In this document: positions 31,350 through 42,466 of the stretch, one piece after another
Numbering within the stretch: position 1 is the stretch's first letter
Layout: the number at the start of each line of letters is the position of its first letter
From: Craspedostauros australis
Lineage: Eukaryota; Bacillariophyta; Bacillariophyceae; Mastogloiales; Achnanthaceae
Assembly: GCA_026770025.1 (NCBI GenBank)
Contig: JAMXDE010000036.1
Span: 186,001 to 250,000, forward strand
Length of the DNA stretch: 64,000 nucleotides
Direction of reading: 5' to 3'
Notes under the pieces: model-generated
The model's database searches: none
The model's input: the letters and a program-made list of their open reading frames with translations, nothing else
Told to the model about the DNA's origin: nothing
Position numbers and translations under genes: made by a program

Positions 31350-32661
31350 CTGCCATCCTTCCTTGCACTCCCAAACCCATCAAGAGCGATCAGATGCGTT
31401 GGCTGATCTGCAATGGCGTGCTCGAATACCCCCCGATCTCGAACAGCTCTTCCACGGCACACACTCTTGATGATATCCATTTGTGATCCAATGGCCACCC
31501 CCGAGTGTCGCGATGGCGGCGATGACGGTGATGATGGCGACGATGGTGATGGCCACGTCTCTCGTGGATGTGTTGAGTGATGTCAACAGACCATGGATTT
31601 GTGACAACGTGGGTTGATCTTGCTTACGGGACTGAACAAGAAGATATCATTCGTGATTGACGAAACGTTTGTGTTTGTGGTCAGTCCGCGGACGACCTGC
31701 AGACCGCATTCAATCCAATTGCGATAGGTAAGACCCAGGTGAGCGAGTCGACCAATCGTTTGAAATGGACATTCCAACTGTTGATCTGAGATACTGTATC
31801 CAAAGCAAGCACATATTTGTGATCCTTAGAACCTCCCTATAGCTCATTATCCGTTATAGTTGTAAGATAGGTCCAATATTAAGTATTATGGATCGATCTA
31901 TGCCAACATAGCAGTCACGTGGATCCAACATCACAAAACCCGCTGTTTCATGCCGAAGGTTCGATGATGTTCTTATGGATTTATCGTCAGGTGATCAGTC
32001 ACGGAAGCGCTTCTGGAGGTGTCGTTCGTTTGGGACTCGTTAATTACACGGTAGCTTGTGTCACATGTTTCGACATTCTGCGCGCTCCAACAACACACAA
32101 ATCGTTGCCAAATGTCATACACCACACCCACCCATCCAACATCGCCGCCACGCATCCACAAATTCCCAGTAGCGAAATGCCACAGAACTCCCACCACGAA
32201 CAAAAGTGCAACTAAACCTGAGAGAGAGAGAGAGAGAGTGCTCTCGTTTTGTTGATGTGATCGTACACACGCTGCACGGAAGTGCTTCGTCGTCCACAAC
32301 CCCAAGGAAGGAGCCAACGAGGGAAGTGGCTGTAAACAACACAAGACATTCTGCGCGTTGGTGATCTCTCATCATATCGCCAGCAGGAGCAGACGGGTGA
32401 AACTGCTCTTCCTTTTCCGGCTCATAGTATAGATCGTCCAAGTACTTCGCAGCCACCTTCACTCCCCCGCGAAGCGCGCATGCATCCACCGCTGCCTACC
32501 GTTCACGCACCAGGGCTATCTTCCACATCCGACCCAAGTAAGTGATGCTTGCCGCTTGCTCCCGCAGTTGATTTACTTGTTGGCTGGCTGCGCCTTGGGA
32601 TGGTTCCGACAGACAGACATACAGAGCAAGGAATGATCCATCATCGTCAAGGCTAACACCG
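31350..32661. other. Spacer of unit 2 upstream of ankyrin gene 2
   Basis: No supported gene was found. It contains the ~200-bp segment absent from the other units (31937-32155) and a GA microsatellite at 32220-32238. The conserved GTAAGT...CAG pair near 32536-32568 also occurs in unit 1. Confidence 0.45.
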
Positions 32662-35346
32662 ATGTCTCGCTTCACGCATTCGCTCACTCCATGCAAACAC
32701 AACGCCATTAGGTACTGCGCAAGAATGTCAGATTCGCCCCAAGCTCCGCACGATGCAGGTCAGAAAGGAGATCTTGAGACGACCCATCCCATCTTCAAAG
32801 CAGACCAACCGAAGCATCCTGTCGATGTCGCTATACGGGATATGTGTGGAAGAACATCGCTAGCGAGAGCCTGCTACAGCGGAGACATTGATGCGGTCAA
32901 ACGTCACATCGAAGTGAGCCCATTGCCAGTCAACGGTAACCTGACAGACAACGATGGGAACACGCTGCTGCATGCTGCTTGCTGTCGCGGCGATGTCAGC
33001 ATCGTGGCATACTTGGCCGAATCGCCTCAAGTTCATGTCGATGCCAACACAAGAAACAACGGTGGGCAAACGCCGTTGCACATCGCGTGCGAAAAGCGGT
33101 CTTACGCTCTCATCGAGTACCTCTGCCAAACGGACCATCTTCACATCGACCAGTTTATCCGCGATAATCGTGGCAACATGCCGATTCACATCGCTTGTTG
33201 GCGCAACCATGTGCGAGCGATGGAGTTGCTGGCGCAAGCCGATCCAAGCAACACAGTCTGCAACGCAACAGGATGCGAGAATCAGACGCTCCTCCACTTT
33301 GCATGCATCCGCGGTGGAACCTCCATCCTGGACTACCTCGCCACCTCGAAGCTAGTCAATATCGACGTTAACAGCAAGGATAGTGAAGGCATGACGCCTC
33401 TTCATCATGCATGCGAACGTTTTCGTCCCGACACGGTGGACTACGTCATCAAACTCTACCATTCAAGTCTTGACGTCAACATCCAAGACAACCACGGTCG
33501 AACGCCATTCCATCCTGCGTGCTGGTACGAAGATTGGGAGGTGATGAATCGTCTGTTCCGAGCGGATCAGTTGAACGAGGACATCAATCTCAATCTCAAC
33601 ATCTTGGATGAGGATGGCGACTCGCCGTTCCATCTGGCCTGCAAGATTGCGTCAAGAGAGTTCATCGAATCCATGGTGAAATCAGGCAAAGCGGAGGTGG
33701 ACTTCAAAAGAACCAACAAGTCCAACCAAACGCTGCTTCATCTTGCCTGTCAGAATCGGAATCAAGATGTGGCTCTGTATCTGGCCCAATCGGACCCAAC
33801 CGCCATTGACGTCAGTGCATCAGACAGCAGAGGCAACACGCCCATCCATTACGCGTGCAAAAATGGATCGATTGCTCTGTTGAGAGGCTTGGTGGTACTC
33901 GGTTTGAAGCAAGTCAATGACGCACTGAAAATCCATAACAAGGCCGGCGAGACACCGCTCCACTGTGCTTGTGCGTCTGGCAGCGTCCCTCTCGTCCGCT
34001 ACCTCGTCGAATCACAGGAAGTCCAAGTCTATCTGGAGAGCAAAAATGAGGAAGGCGATACTCCACTCCACACTGCTTGCAAAGATATGAACGTGCATGT
34101 CGTGAGGTACTTAATTGAATCGAAGCGCGTGAATACCAGTATCCATACCAGAGACGAGAACGGCAACACACCACTCCACGTTGCGTGCACCGAATACGAC
34201 AATGATGTCCTGGAGTACCTAGTTGCGTCAGACGAAGCCAAGGCTATCATGAACTTGCAGAATGATGACGGCAACACCCCACTTCATCTTGCGCTCATGG
34301 AATATGATGCAGGAGTCCGCGAACGCATTTTTGACAATGAAGTTGGCAACATCAACCTCAATCTTCAAAACAACGACGGCAACACGGTGCTTCATCTTGC
34401 GCTCATGGAAGATGGTGGAGGAGTCAGCAACCGCATTTTTTACAATGAAGTTGGCAACATCAACCTCACTCTTCAAAACAACGACGGCAACACCCCGCTT
34501 CATGTCGCAGCACAGTGTGGCAGGGAAGAGTGGCTCAAATGGTTGGACGAATCCAGCCCAGGTGACATTGATGGCAACATTCGAAACAAGAACGGCGACA
34601 CACCACTCCACCTCGCATGTGCGAGTGCGGAGTATGCGGCTAGGGTCACATATGCAATTCTCTGCTCCAGCAACATGAAAGTGGACGTCAACGCAACGAA
34701 CAACGATGGCAACACGCCCCTCCATTTCGCATTCGAAAATAGGCGCAGGGAGCTTTTCACTGTGCTGCGCTGCTACAAGTACAATGGCAGATTCAATTGC
34801 AGAATTCAAAACAAGGATGGCGATACCCCATTCCATCGTGCTTGCACAAACCACGAGCATGTTTGCGGCACCCCAAAGATGGAGCTCACAAGACTCTACG
34901 ACTTAATCAAAACCGAGATCGTGCCCAATCACAATCTGGATCAGGCTTGCATCATCCAAAGAGGAGATGTGATGGACCGCTTGATCACAATGGCTCAGCC
35001 ATTGGCGAACATCCAGAACAAGGCTGGCAACACCCCACTGCACAATGCATGCGAGCACGGCCTTGACGGAATCCTGCAGCGGTTGACTGGACCGGGCGAA
35101 GGAGCAGATGCTACGATTCAAAATCAGGACGGCGATACACCCTTGCACTTGGCGAGTAGGCAGAATGGAAGGAGATGCATGGAGTTACTGATCGATCCCA
35201 GACATGCTGTGAAATTTGATCTCAGCGTAAAGAACACAAGCGGTCAAACCGCGCGGGAAATCGCGAAGGAGAAGGGCCACAATGGCATCGTCGAGTTGTT
35301 GGACGGGGTGCTGGTGCGTCCGGCAAAGCGCAGCAAGCCGAGCTGA
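32662..35346 (+). CDS. Ankyrin-repeat protein, copy 2
   Basis: An 894-residue single frame, colinear with copy 1 and about 95% similar by eye. It is 36 residues shorter because it has two rather than three of the 36-residue modules (34261-34476), and one of those is altered (GNTVLHLALMEDGGGVSNRIFYNE). The basic C-terminus VRPAKRSKPS is retained. Differences from copy 1 concentrate in the variable helices (for example CWYTDCEVRNRL versus CWYEDWEVMNRL), the ligand-contact positions of ankyrin proteins. It converges with PanK copy 2. The partner is unknown. Confidence 0.88.
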   Translation: MSRFTHSLTPCKHNAIRYCARMSDSPQAPHDAGQKGDLETTHPIFKADQPKHPVDVAIRDMCGRTSLARACYSGDIDAVKRHIEVSPLPVNGNLTDNDGNTLLHAACCRGDVSIVAYLAESPQVHVDANTRNNGGQTPLHIACEKRSYALIEYLCQTDHLHIDQFIRDNRGNMPIHIACWRNHVRAMELLAQADPSNTVCNATGCENQTLLHFACIRGGTSILDYLATSKLVNIDVNSKDSEGMTPLHHACERFRPDTVDYVIKLYHSSLDVNIQDNHGRTPFHPACWYEDWEVMNRLFRADQLNEDINLNLNILDEDGDSPFHLACKIASREFIESMVKSGKAEVDFKRTNKSNQTLLHLACQNRNQDVALYLAQSDPTAIDVSASDSRGNTPIHYACKNGSIALLRGLVVLGLKQVNDALKIHNKAGETPLHCACASGSVPLVRYLVESQEVQVYLESKNEEGDTPLHTACKDMNVHVVRYLIESKRVNTSIHTRDENGNTPLHVACTEYDNDVLEYLVASDEAKAIMNLQNDDGNTPLHLALMEYDAGVRERIFDNEVGNINLNLQNNDGNTVLHLALMEDGGGVSNRIFYNEVGNINLTLQNNDGNTPLHVAAQCGREEWLKWLDESSPGDIDGNIRNKNGDTPLHLACASAEYAARVTYAILCSSNMKVDVNATNNDGNTPLHFAFENRRRELFTVLRCYKYNGRFNCRIQNKDGDTPFHRACTNHEHVCGTPKMELTRLYDLIKTEIVPNHNLDQACIIQRGDVMDRLITMAQPLANIQNKAGNTPLHNACEHGLDGILQRLTGPGEGADATIQNQDGDTPLHLASRQNGRRCMELLIDPRHAVKFDLSVKNTSGQTAREIAKEKGHNGIVELLDGVLVRPAKRSKPS
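34261..34476 (+). repeat. Two 108-bp ankyrin modules in copy 2
   Basis: Units start at 34261 and 34369 and correspond to the three-unit array at 26989-27312 in copy 1. Confidence 0.9.
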
Positions 35347-35582
35347 GATCGTAGCACCGAAGCCATAATCTGAGACAAGAAATGGCAAATCAAACCAAAC
35401 TATTCTACTACTCTGCTCCTCTGCCACTCCACTCGACTACTCTCGCTATAGTTAATGATACTGCTCAACTTTATCAAGCACTGTTCGGTTTCTGAGATTC
35501 GAATCGCCGCGCGGTACTCTCTCCTTGCATCCTCATCATTGTAGCCGAAGTCATAATTGTCATAATCATCGCATCATCATCA

Positions 35583-38267
35583 TCACGTCGCAAATGTTTT
35601 GCTACGTTTTTGAAAGAACGAGCTGGAGACGGATCGTTTTTGCGATGTTGGTGGCGGGATTGCTTCAGCTTCCGTTCCATCTCCAGATACAGATGCAGTC
35701 CCATCGTCTTTTGCGGTACAAGAAGCAGCATTCGATTTTCCACTGTCGCTACTGCTGCCGGATGACCCCTGACGTTCATTCCAATTTGTAAATCCTTGTG
35801 TATCATCGGAGATGTTTTGGGAGAGCAGGAAGGCACCCAGCGCTCCGAAGTACCCTTCGTGCTCCAAGAACAAGGCCTCCATCTCACCCTTGCTCCAGTA
35901 GGAGATGGCGTAGCTGAGTCGTTTCTGCGACAGCTTGTTGCGTCTCAGAAAGTTGCCGACGAAATAGATGCGGGGTGTTTTGTGGAGTTTGGCGTTGAGG
36001 TAGGCGACCTGGCCAATGTTGTTGGTGACCATAAGGAGGAGGGCGCGGGCCAGATCCTCCTGAGTCAGCCCTTCGGCCGGATCTTCCTTGGCCACCAGCT
36101 TGCCGAAGGACGAGGCGACGACGTGCGAAGGCAGCCCCAGCTTCTCCAGGGCGTCGCTGTTGTTGCCGTAAATGTCGCCGACCATCATGTCGACCTTGGT
36201 GGGGTCACCGCGGTATGCGAGCTTCAGGACATCCTCGAAGTCTTCCACATCCGTGAGCAGCCGGATCAGCCCCCAGTACGTTCCGCCGCCGATGGTGGAA
36301 CCGGAGATACGCTCGTGCTTGCGCGGTCCATCCACACGCAGGATGGACACTCCTGTTCCGATCGTGACGATGAGGTAAGGATACGTGGAGGAGTACGAGA
36401 TGGCGTCTCTCTGCACCTTGCGAGACCACCACCAATCATCTCCGCCGTCCGCCTTGTTCTGCATGATGGGGGTTTCATCAGCAGATGAGTCATCATTGAT
36501 GTCATCATCATCGTCGTCGTCGTCGCTGAGGTCATTTTCATTTTGGTTGGCTGTATTATTGAGTGGATCAGTCATCGTGTCGTTGGTTGCTTCTGAAGAG
36601 TGATGTTGCTGTTGCTGCTGTTGTTGATGTCGCTCGGACTGTTGACTATGAGATGCTGACAAGCCAGCATCGCTTTCTTGGAATGTCATTCGGCTTACCG
36701 ACGTTCGAAGGTCTGCACTTTCGACTGTGGTCGGAAGATCCGTTTCCTCCTGTAATTCGTTGCCGTTCTTTGGCGACGATGATGGCGACTTGATCTCACA
36801 TTGCTGCTGCTGTTGCTGCTGCTGCTGGCGTCGTTGCCGCTTCTTGCTCTTGTCGGGACGGAACGTATAACATTCACCCACCACCGTGCTGAGGACAAAC
36901 TGCATGCCAGCCACGAGACAATCCAACTCCTCCTGCTTGTCCATCTCGATGCCCAGGAACTCGTCCCATTCGTTGGCGAATTTGTGCGCTCCACCGCCCG
37001 TGGCCCCCATGGTCTTGATGTTGAGATGGAGGTTGTTGGCGCGGATGAGGTCGATGGCGTTGGACATGCGGCGCGTCTCGAAGCGAATGAAATGGAATTC
37101 TCCGCCGAGCTGTCGCGAATAGAAGGAGAGCTGATGGTCCTTGACGCCCTCGCGGTAGCTGTCCAGACGTCTGGCGAAGTGGTAAAAGCGATCCAAGGCT
37201 TCTTCGCGGTTGCGCAGTTGGTTGCTGTGGAGGGATAGATCGACCATGGAACGAGATTTCTTGAGTCCGCTTCCCGTTTCATTCTCCGTTGGTTTCGTCG
37301 GAGTTCCTCGCCGAGGTTCTGCAATGTTGTGATGGTTTTGAATACCTTTGATGTCGTTGTCCCTGTCGTTGCCATCATCGTCGTTGTCGTTGTCTATATC
37401 CCACGATGGATCGTTGATGGAATCCGCGAAGTGGTTGAGGTCATCGGGGACAGACTCTTGCCGCAGCTGATACAGCGGGCGCAAATCATCATCCGAAGCT
37501 TGGGAATGCAACGGCACTCTCGGCTCATTCCCGGCCATGTGCGCGTGTCCTCCTCCTGCCGCGGGCGCTGCAGAGCTGTTGGTAATGACGGAGGACCTCC
37601 GGCGTTCCTTATGCTGTTGCTGTTGCTGTACCTGTTGCTGTGCCTGTGGTGAAGATGACATTGATTTGGATGGCGATGTGGACGACGACGACGATGGTTG
37701 ATGCGAAACATGCGGATCGTCCAGTTGATCATACATCGCCGCCTTGACTCTGCCCATGACACCGAGACTGACGGTGCGACGCCGTTGCAAGGTCGGTTTG
37801 ATATGATCGGTCGCCTCCTCGTCGGGCACGATGTCGGCCGAACCGCGACGTGCCCGGAGGACCGCCTGCGCCGACGCCGCCTGATGGTAAGACCGCTCGC
37901 GAGTGGACAGGTGCGTGCGATCCGACAGCACCATGGATTTGTAATCGGTGGGACCACGCTGCTGCTCAAAGTAGACGAGCTTGGCCAAGGTGCCGCCGAC
38001 GTCCATGCCGAAGATGCTGCCGATGCAGAAGTTGGATTTGTCTTTGGCATGCACGTCGTCCCGCTGCGGTTGTGCGGCATCGTCGCGTTCCTGCGTCGAG
38101 GACAGGGAGGACAGCGACGCTGTGGATTGGCTGCCGTGCATCGCATCGCCATCCCCGTTGACGCCCTGGAAGACGCTGTTGACCTTCTTGCGTATGGTCT
38201 CCCACGGCCAATGCGATCTGCGCGGCAGCTCTCCGATCCTGGACTTGATATCATCCACGCTCTTCAT
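35583..38267 (-). CDS. Type II pantothenate kinase, copy 2 (5'-truncated)
   Basis: An 894-residue frame from ATG 38267 has all PanK core motifs of copy 1 (FGMDVGGTLAKL, GATGGGAHKF, GSTIGGGTYWGL, FVGNFLRRN, WSKGEMEALFLEHEGYFG). Core sequence is nearly unchanged. Differences are confined to low-complexity insertions: an added SSSTSPSKSMSSSP stretch shared with copy 3, and other poly-Gln lengths. Like copy 1 it is cut at the duplication joint, so the upstream ATG and native promoter are absent although codons for the hydrophobic segment remain. Purifying selection or recent duplication would both explain the intact frame. Confidence 0.88.
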   Translation of the reverse strand: MKSVDDIKSRIGELPRRSHWPWETIRKKVNSVFQGVNGDGDAMHGSQSTASLSSLSSTQERDDAAQPQRDDVHAKDKSNFCIGSIFGMDVGGTLAKLVYFEQQRGPTDYKSMVLSDRTHLSTRERSYHQAASAQAVLRARRGSADIVPDEEATDHIKPTLQRRRTVSLGVMGRVKAAMYDQLDDPHVSHQPSSSSSTSPSKSMSSSPQAQQQVQQQQQHKERRRSSVITNSSAAPAAGGGHAHMAGNEPRVPLHSQASDDDLRPLYQLRQESVPDDLNHFADSINDPSWDIDNDNDDDGNDRDNDIKGIQNHHNIAEPRRGTPTKPTENETGSGLKKSRSMVDLSLHSNQLRNREEALDRFYHFARRLDSYREGVKDHQLSFYSRQLGGEFHFIRFETRRMSNAIDLIRANNLHLNIKTMGATGGGAHKFANEWDEFLGIEMDKQEELDCLVAGMQFVLSTVVGECYTFRPDKSKKRQRRQQQQQQQQQCEIKSPSSSPKNGNELQEETDLPTTVESADLRTSVSRMTFQESDAGLSASHSQQSERHQQQQQQQHHSSEATNDTMTDPLNNTANQNENDLSDDDDDDDDINDDSSADETPIMQNKADGGDDWWWSRKVQRDAISYSSTYPYLIVTIGTGVSILRVDGPRKHERISGSTIGGGTYWGLIRLLTDVEDFEDVLKLAYRGDPTKVDMMVGDIYGNNSDALEKLGLPSHVVASSFGKLVAKEDPAEGLTQEDLARALLLMVTNNIGQVAYLNAKLHKTPRIYFVGNFLRRNKLSQKRLSYAISYWSKGEMEALFLEHEGYFGALGAFLLSQNISDDTQGFTNWNERQGSSGSSSDSGKSNAASCTAKDDGTASVSGDGTEAEAIPPPTSQKRSVSSSFFQKRSKTFAT

Positions 38268-38504
38268 CCACCAGGTGGTGTTGTCGCCATCGCTGAGGAC
38301 TTCCGCAGTGACTTCATCCTCCTCCGTCTGTCCGTGGCTGAGCTGCTCTTCGATCCCCTGACGGACTTTGCGCTGCAGCTGCGCACCGAACCAGGCCAGC
38401 GAGACCGTGGCTGCGCCTGCCGCAAAGGAGATGAGGCAGGGGATCAGGATGTTGCTCGCGCTGCCATTGCCGCCGCTGTAGCTGTCGCTGCTATCCTCAA
38501 AAGA

Positions 38505-38543
38505 CTGTCAATATGCATAGTAGTTATCTATGCATATTGACAG
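38505..38543. repeat. Perfect hairpin at duplication joint 2
   Basis: The 39 bp are identical to 31311-31349: 16-bp arms and a 7-nt loop, placed exactly between units 2 and 3. Confidence 0.95.
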
Positions 38544-39652
38544 CTGCCATCCTTCCTTACACTCCCAAACCCATCAAGAGCGATCAGATGCGTTGGCTGA
38601 TCTGCAATGGCGTACTCGAATACTCCCCGATCTCGAACAGCTCTTCCACGGCACACACTCTTGATGATATCCATTTGTGATCCAATGGCCGCCCCCGAGT
38701 GTCGCGATGGCGGTGATGACGGCGATGATGACGGCGATGATGGCGACGATGGTGATGGCCACGTCTCTCGTGGTTGTGTTGAGTGATGTCAATGGATCGT
38801 GGATTTGGACAACGTGGATTGATCTTGCTTACGGGACTGAACAAAAAGATATCATTCGTGATTGACGAAACGTTTGTGTTTGTGGTCAGTCTGCGGACGA
38901 CCTGCAGACCGCGTTCAATCCAATTGCGATAGGTAAGACCCAGGTGAGCGAGTCGACCAATCGTTTGAAATGGACATTCCAACTGTTGATCTGAGACACT
39001 GTATCCAAAGCAAGCACATATTTGTGATCCTTAGAACCTCTCTATAGCTCATTATCCGTTACAGTTGTAAGATAGGTCCAATATTAAGTATTATGGATCC
39101 ATCTATGCAAACATAGCAGTCACATGCTGTACATCACACATCCGCCCACAAATTCCCAGCAGCGAAGTGCCACAGAACTCCCACCACGAACAAAAGTGCA
39201 ACTAAACCTGAGAGGGAGAGAGAGTGCTCTCGTTTTGTTGATGTGATCTCACACACGCTGCACGGAAGTGCTTCGTCGTCCACAACCCCAAGGAAGGAGC
39301 CAACGAGGGAAGTGGCTGTAAACAACACAAGACATTCTGCGCGTCGGTGATCTCTCATCATATCGCCAGCAGGAGCAGACGGGTGAAACTGCTCTTCCTT
39401 TTCCGGCTCATAGTATAGATCGTCCAAGTACTTCGCAGCCACCTTCACTCCCCCGCGAAGCGCGCATGCATCCACCGCTCCCTACCGTTCACGCACCAGG
39501 GCTATCTTCCACATCCGACCCAAGTAAGTGATGCTTGCCGCTTGCTCCTGCATAATAGTTGATTCACTTGTTGGCTGGCTGCGCCTTGGGATGGTTCCGA
39601 CAGACAGACATACAGCGCAAGGAATGATCCATCATCGTCAAGGCTAACACCG
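38544..39652. other. Spacer of unit 3 upstream of ankyrin gene 3
   Basis: No supported gene was found. It is the most compact version of the unit spacer. A small insertion (cataatag, about 39551) lies where the other copies have a clean GTAAGT...CAG pair. Confidence 0.45.
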
Positions 39653-42238
39653 ATGTCTCGCTTCACGCATTCGCTCACTCCATGCAAACACAACGCCATT
39701 AGGTACTGCGCAAGAATGTCAGATCCCCCCCAAGCTCCGCACGATGCAGGTCAGAAAGGAGATCTTGAGACGACCCACCCCATCTTCAAAGCAGACCAAC
39801 CGAAGCATCCTGTCGATGTCGCTATACGGGATATGTGTGGAAGAACATCGCTAGCGAGAGCCTGCTACAGCGGAGACATTGATGCGGTCAAACGTCACAT
39901 CGAAGTGAGCCCATTGCCAGTCAACGGTAACCTGACAGACAACGACGGGAACACGCTGCTGCATGCTGCTTGCTGTCGCGGCGATGTCAGCATCGTGGCA
40001 TACTTGGCCGAATCGCCTCAAGTTCATGTCGATGCCAACACAAGAAACAACGGTGGGCAAACGCCGTTGCACATCGCGTGCGAAAAGCGGTCTTGCGCTC
40101 TCATCGAGTACCTCTGCCAAACGGACCATCTTCACATCGACCAGTTTGTCCGCGATAATCGTGGCAACATGCCGATTCACATCGCTTGTTGGCGCAACCA
40201 TGTGCGAGCGATGGAGTTGCTGGCGCAAGCCGATCCAAGCAACACAGTCTGCAACGCAACAGGGTGCCAGAATCAGACGCTCCTCCACTTTGCATGCATC
40301 CGCGGTGGAACCTCCGTCCTGGACTACCTCGCCACCTCGAAGCTAGTCAATATCGACGTTAACAGCAAGGATAGTGAAGGCATGACGCCTCTTCATCATG
40401 CATGCCAACGTTTTCGTCCCGACACGGTGGACTACGTCATCAAACTCTACCATTCAAGTCTTGACGTCAACATCCAAGACAACCACGGTCGAACGCCATT
40501 CCATCCTGTGTGCTGGTACGAAGATTGGGAGGTGATGAATCGTCTGTTCCGAGCGGATCAGTTGAACGAGGACATCAATCTCAATCTCAACATCTTGGAT
40601 GAGGATGGCGACTCGCCGTTCCATCTGGCCTGCAAGATTGCGTCAAGAGAGTTCATCGAATCCATGGTGAAATCAGGCAAAGCGGAGGTGGACTTCAAAA
40701 GAACCAACAAGTCCAACCAAACGCTGCTTCATCTTGCCTGTCAGAATCGGAATCAAGATGTGGCTCTGTATCTGGCCCAATCGGACCCGACCGCCATTGA
40801 CGTCAGTGCATCAGACAGCAGAGGCAACACGCCCATCCATTACGCGTGCGAAAATGGATCGGTTGCGCTGTTGAGAGGCTTGGTGGTACTCAGTTTGAAG
40901 CAAGTCAATGACGCACTCAAAATCCATAACAAGGCCGGGGAGACACCGCTCCACTGTGCTTGCGCGTCTGGCAGCGTCCCTCTCGTCCGCTACCTCGTCG
41001 AATCACAGGAAGTCCAAGTCTATCTGGAGAGCTATGATGAGGAAGGCAATACTCCACTCCACACTGCTTGCAAAGATATGAACGTGCATGTCGTGAGGTA
41101 CTTAATTGAATCGAAGCGCGTGAATACCAGTATCCATACCAGAGACGAGAACGGCAACACACCACTCCACGTTGCGTGCACTCAATACGACAATGATGTC
41201 CTGGAGTACCTAATCGCGTCAGACAAAGCCAAGGCTATCATCAACTTGCAGAATGATGACGGCAACACCCCGCTTCATCTTGCGCTCATGGAATATGATG
41301 CAGGAGTCAGCAAACGCATGCTTGACAATGCAGTTGGCAACATCAACCTCACTCTTCAAAACAACGACGGCAACACGGCGCTTCATATCGCAGCACAGCG
41401 TGGCAGGGAAGAGTGGCTCAAATGGTTGGACGAATCCAGCCCAGGTGATATTGATGGCAACATTCGAAACAAGAACGGTGACACACCACTCCACCTCGCA
41501 TGTGCGTGTGCGGTGTATGCGGATAGGGTCACGTACGCAATTCTCTGCTCCAGCAACATGAAAGTGGATGTCAACGCAACGAACAACGATGGCAACACGC
41601 CCCTCCATTTCGCATTCGAAAATGGGCGCAGGGAGCTTTTCACTGTGCTGCTCTGCTACAAGTACAATGGCAGATTCAATTGCAGAATTCAAAACAAGGA
41701 TGGCGATACCCCATTCCATCGTGCTTGCACAAACCACGCGCATGTTTGCGGCACCCCAAAGATGGAGCTCACAAGACTCTATGACCTAATCCGAACCGAG
41801 ATCGTGCCCAATCACAATCTGGATCAGGCTTGCATCATCCAAAGAGGAGATGTGATGGACCGCTTGATCACAATGGCTCAGCCATTGGCAAACATCCAGA
41901 ACAAGGCTGGCAACACCCCACTGCACAACGCATGCGAGCACGGCCTTGACGGAATCCTGCAGCGGTTGACTGGACCGGGCGAAGGAGCAGATGCTACGAT
42001 TCAAAATCAGGACGGCGATACACCCTTGCACTTGGCGAGTAGGCAGAATGGAAGGAGATGCATGGAGGTACTGATCGATCCCAGACATGCTGTGAAATTT
42101 GATCTCAGTGTAAAGAACACAAGCGGTCAAACCGCGCGGGAAATCGCGAAGGAGAAGGGCCACAATGGCATCGTCGAGTTGTTGGACGGGGGTGCTGGTG
42201 CGTCCGGCAAAGCGCAGCAAGCCGAGCTGAGATCATAG
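39653..42238 (+). CDS. Ankyrin-repeat protein, copy 3
   Basis: An 861-residue frame, colinear with copies 1 and 2 but with a single 36-residue module (41252-41359). An extra G in a G-run (42188-42192, five G versus four at 28141-28144) shifts the last codons. The basic tail VRPAKRSKPS is replaced by GAGASGKAQQAELRS, three residues longer. The length differences (930, 894, 861) are fully explained by module number plus this shift. It converges with the full-length PanK copy 3. No function beyond protein binding can be inferred. Confidence 0.88.
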   Translation: MSRFTHSLTPCKHNAIRYCARMSDPPQAPHDAGQKGDLETTHPIFKADQPKHPVDVAIRDMCGRTSLARACYSGDIDAVKRHIEVSPLPVNGNLTDNDGNTLLHAACCRGDVSIVAYLAESPQVHVDANTRNNGGQTPLHIACEKRSCALIEYLCQTDHLHIDQFVRDNRGNMPIHIACWRNHVRAMELLAQADPSNTVCNATGCQNQTLLHFACIRGGTSVLDYLATSKLVNIDVNSKDSEGMTPLHHACQRFRPDTVDYVIKLYHSSLDVNIQDNHGRTPFHPVCWYEDWEVMNRLFRADQLNEDINLNLNILDEDGDSPFHLACKIASREFIESMVKSGKAEVDFKRTNKSNQTLLHLACQNRNQDVALYLAQSDPTAIDVSASDSRGNTPIHYACENGSVALLRGLVVLSLKQVNDALKIHNKAGETPLHCACASGSVPLVRYLVESQEVQVYLESYDEEGNTPLHTACKDMNVHVVRYLIESKRVNTSIHTRDENGNTPLHVACTQYDNDVLEYLIASDKAKAIINLQNDDGNTPLHLALMEYDAGVSKRMLDNAVGNINLTLQNNDGNTALHIAAQRGREEWLKWLDESSPGDIDGNIRNKNGDTPLHLACACAVYADRVTYAILCSSNMKVDVNATNNDGNTPLHFAFENGRRELFTVLLCYKYNGRFNCRIQNKDGDTPFHRACTNHAHVCGTPKMELTRLYDLIRTEIVPNHNLDQACIIQRGDVMDRLITMAQPLANIQNKAGNTPLHNACEHGLDGILQRLTGPGEGADATIQNQDGDTPLHLASRQNGRRCMEVLIDPRHAVKFDLSVKNTSGQTAREIAKEKGHNGIVELLDGGAGASGKAQQAELRS
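41252..41359 (+). repeat. Single 108-bp ankyrin module in copy 3
   Basis: This corresponds to the multi-unit arrays at 26989-27312 and 34261-34476. Confidence 0.85.
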
Positions 42239-42466
42239 CACCGAAGCGACAATCTGAGACAAGAAATGGCAAATCAAACCAAACTATTCTACTACTCTGC
42301 TCCTCTGCCACTCCACTCGACTACTCTCGCTATAGTCAATGATACTGCTCAACTTTATCAAGCACTGTTCGGTTTCTGCAATTCGAATCGCCGCGCGGTA
42401 CTCTCTCCTTGCATCCTCATCATTGTAGCCGAAGTCATAATTGTCATAATCATCGCATCATCATCA

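Larger units (their letters stand above)
31349..38503. repeat. Tandem segmental duplication, unit 2 (ankyrin + PanK)
   Basis: This 7,155-bp unit has the same ends and gene order as unit 1. It differs in a ~200-bp insertion near 31937-32155 and a missing spacer block relative to unit 1. It has two ankyrin 36-residue modules instead of three and a 19-bp GA run at 32220-32238. Confidence 0.93.
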
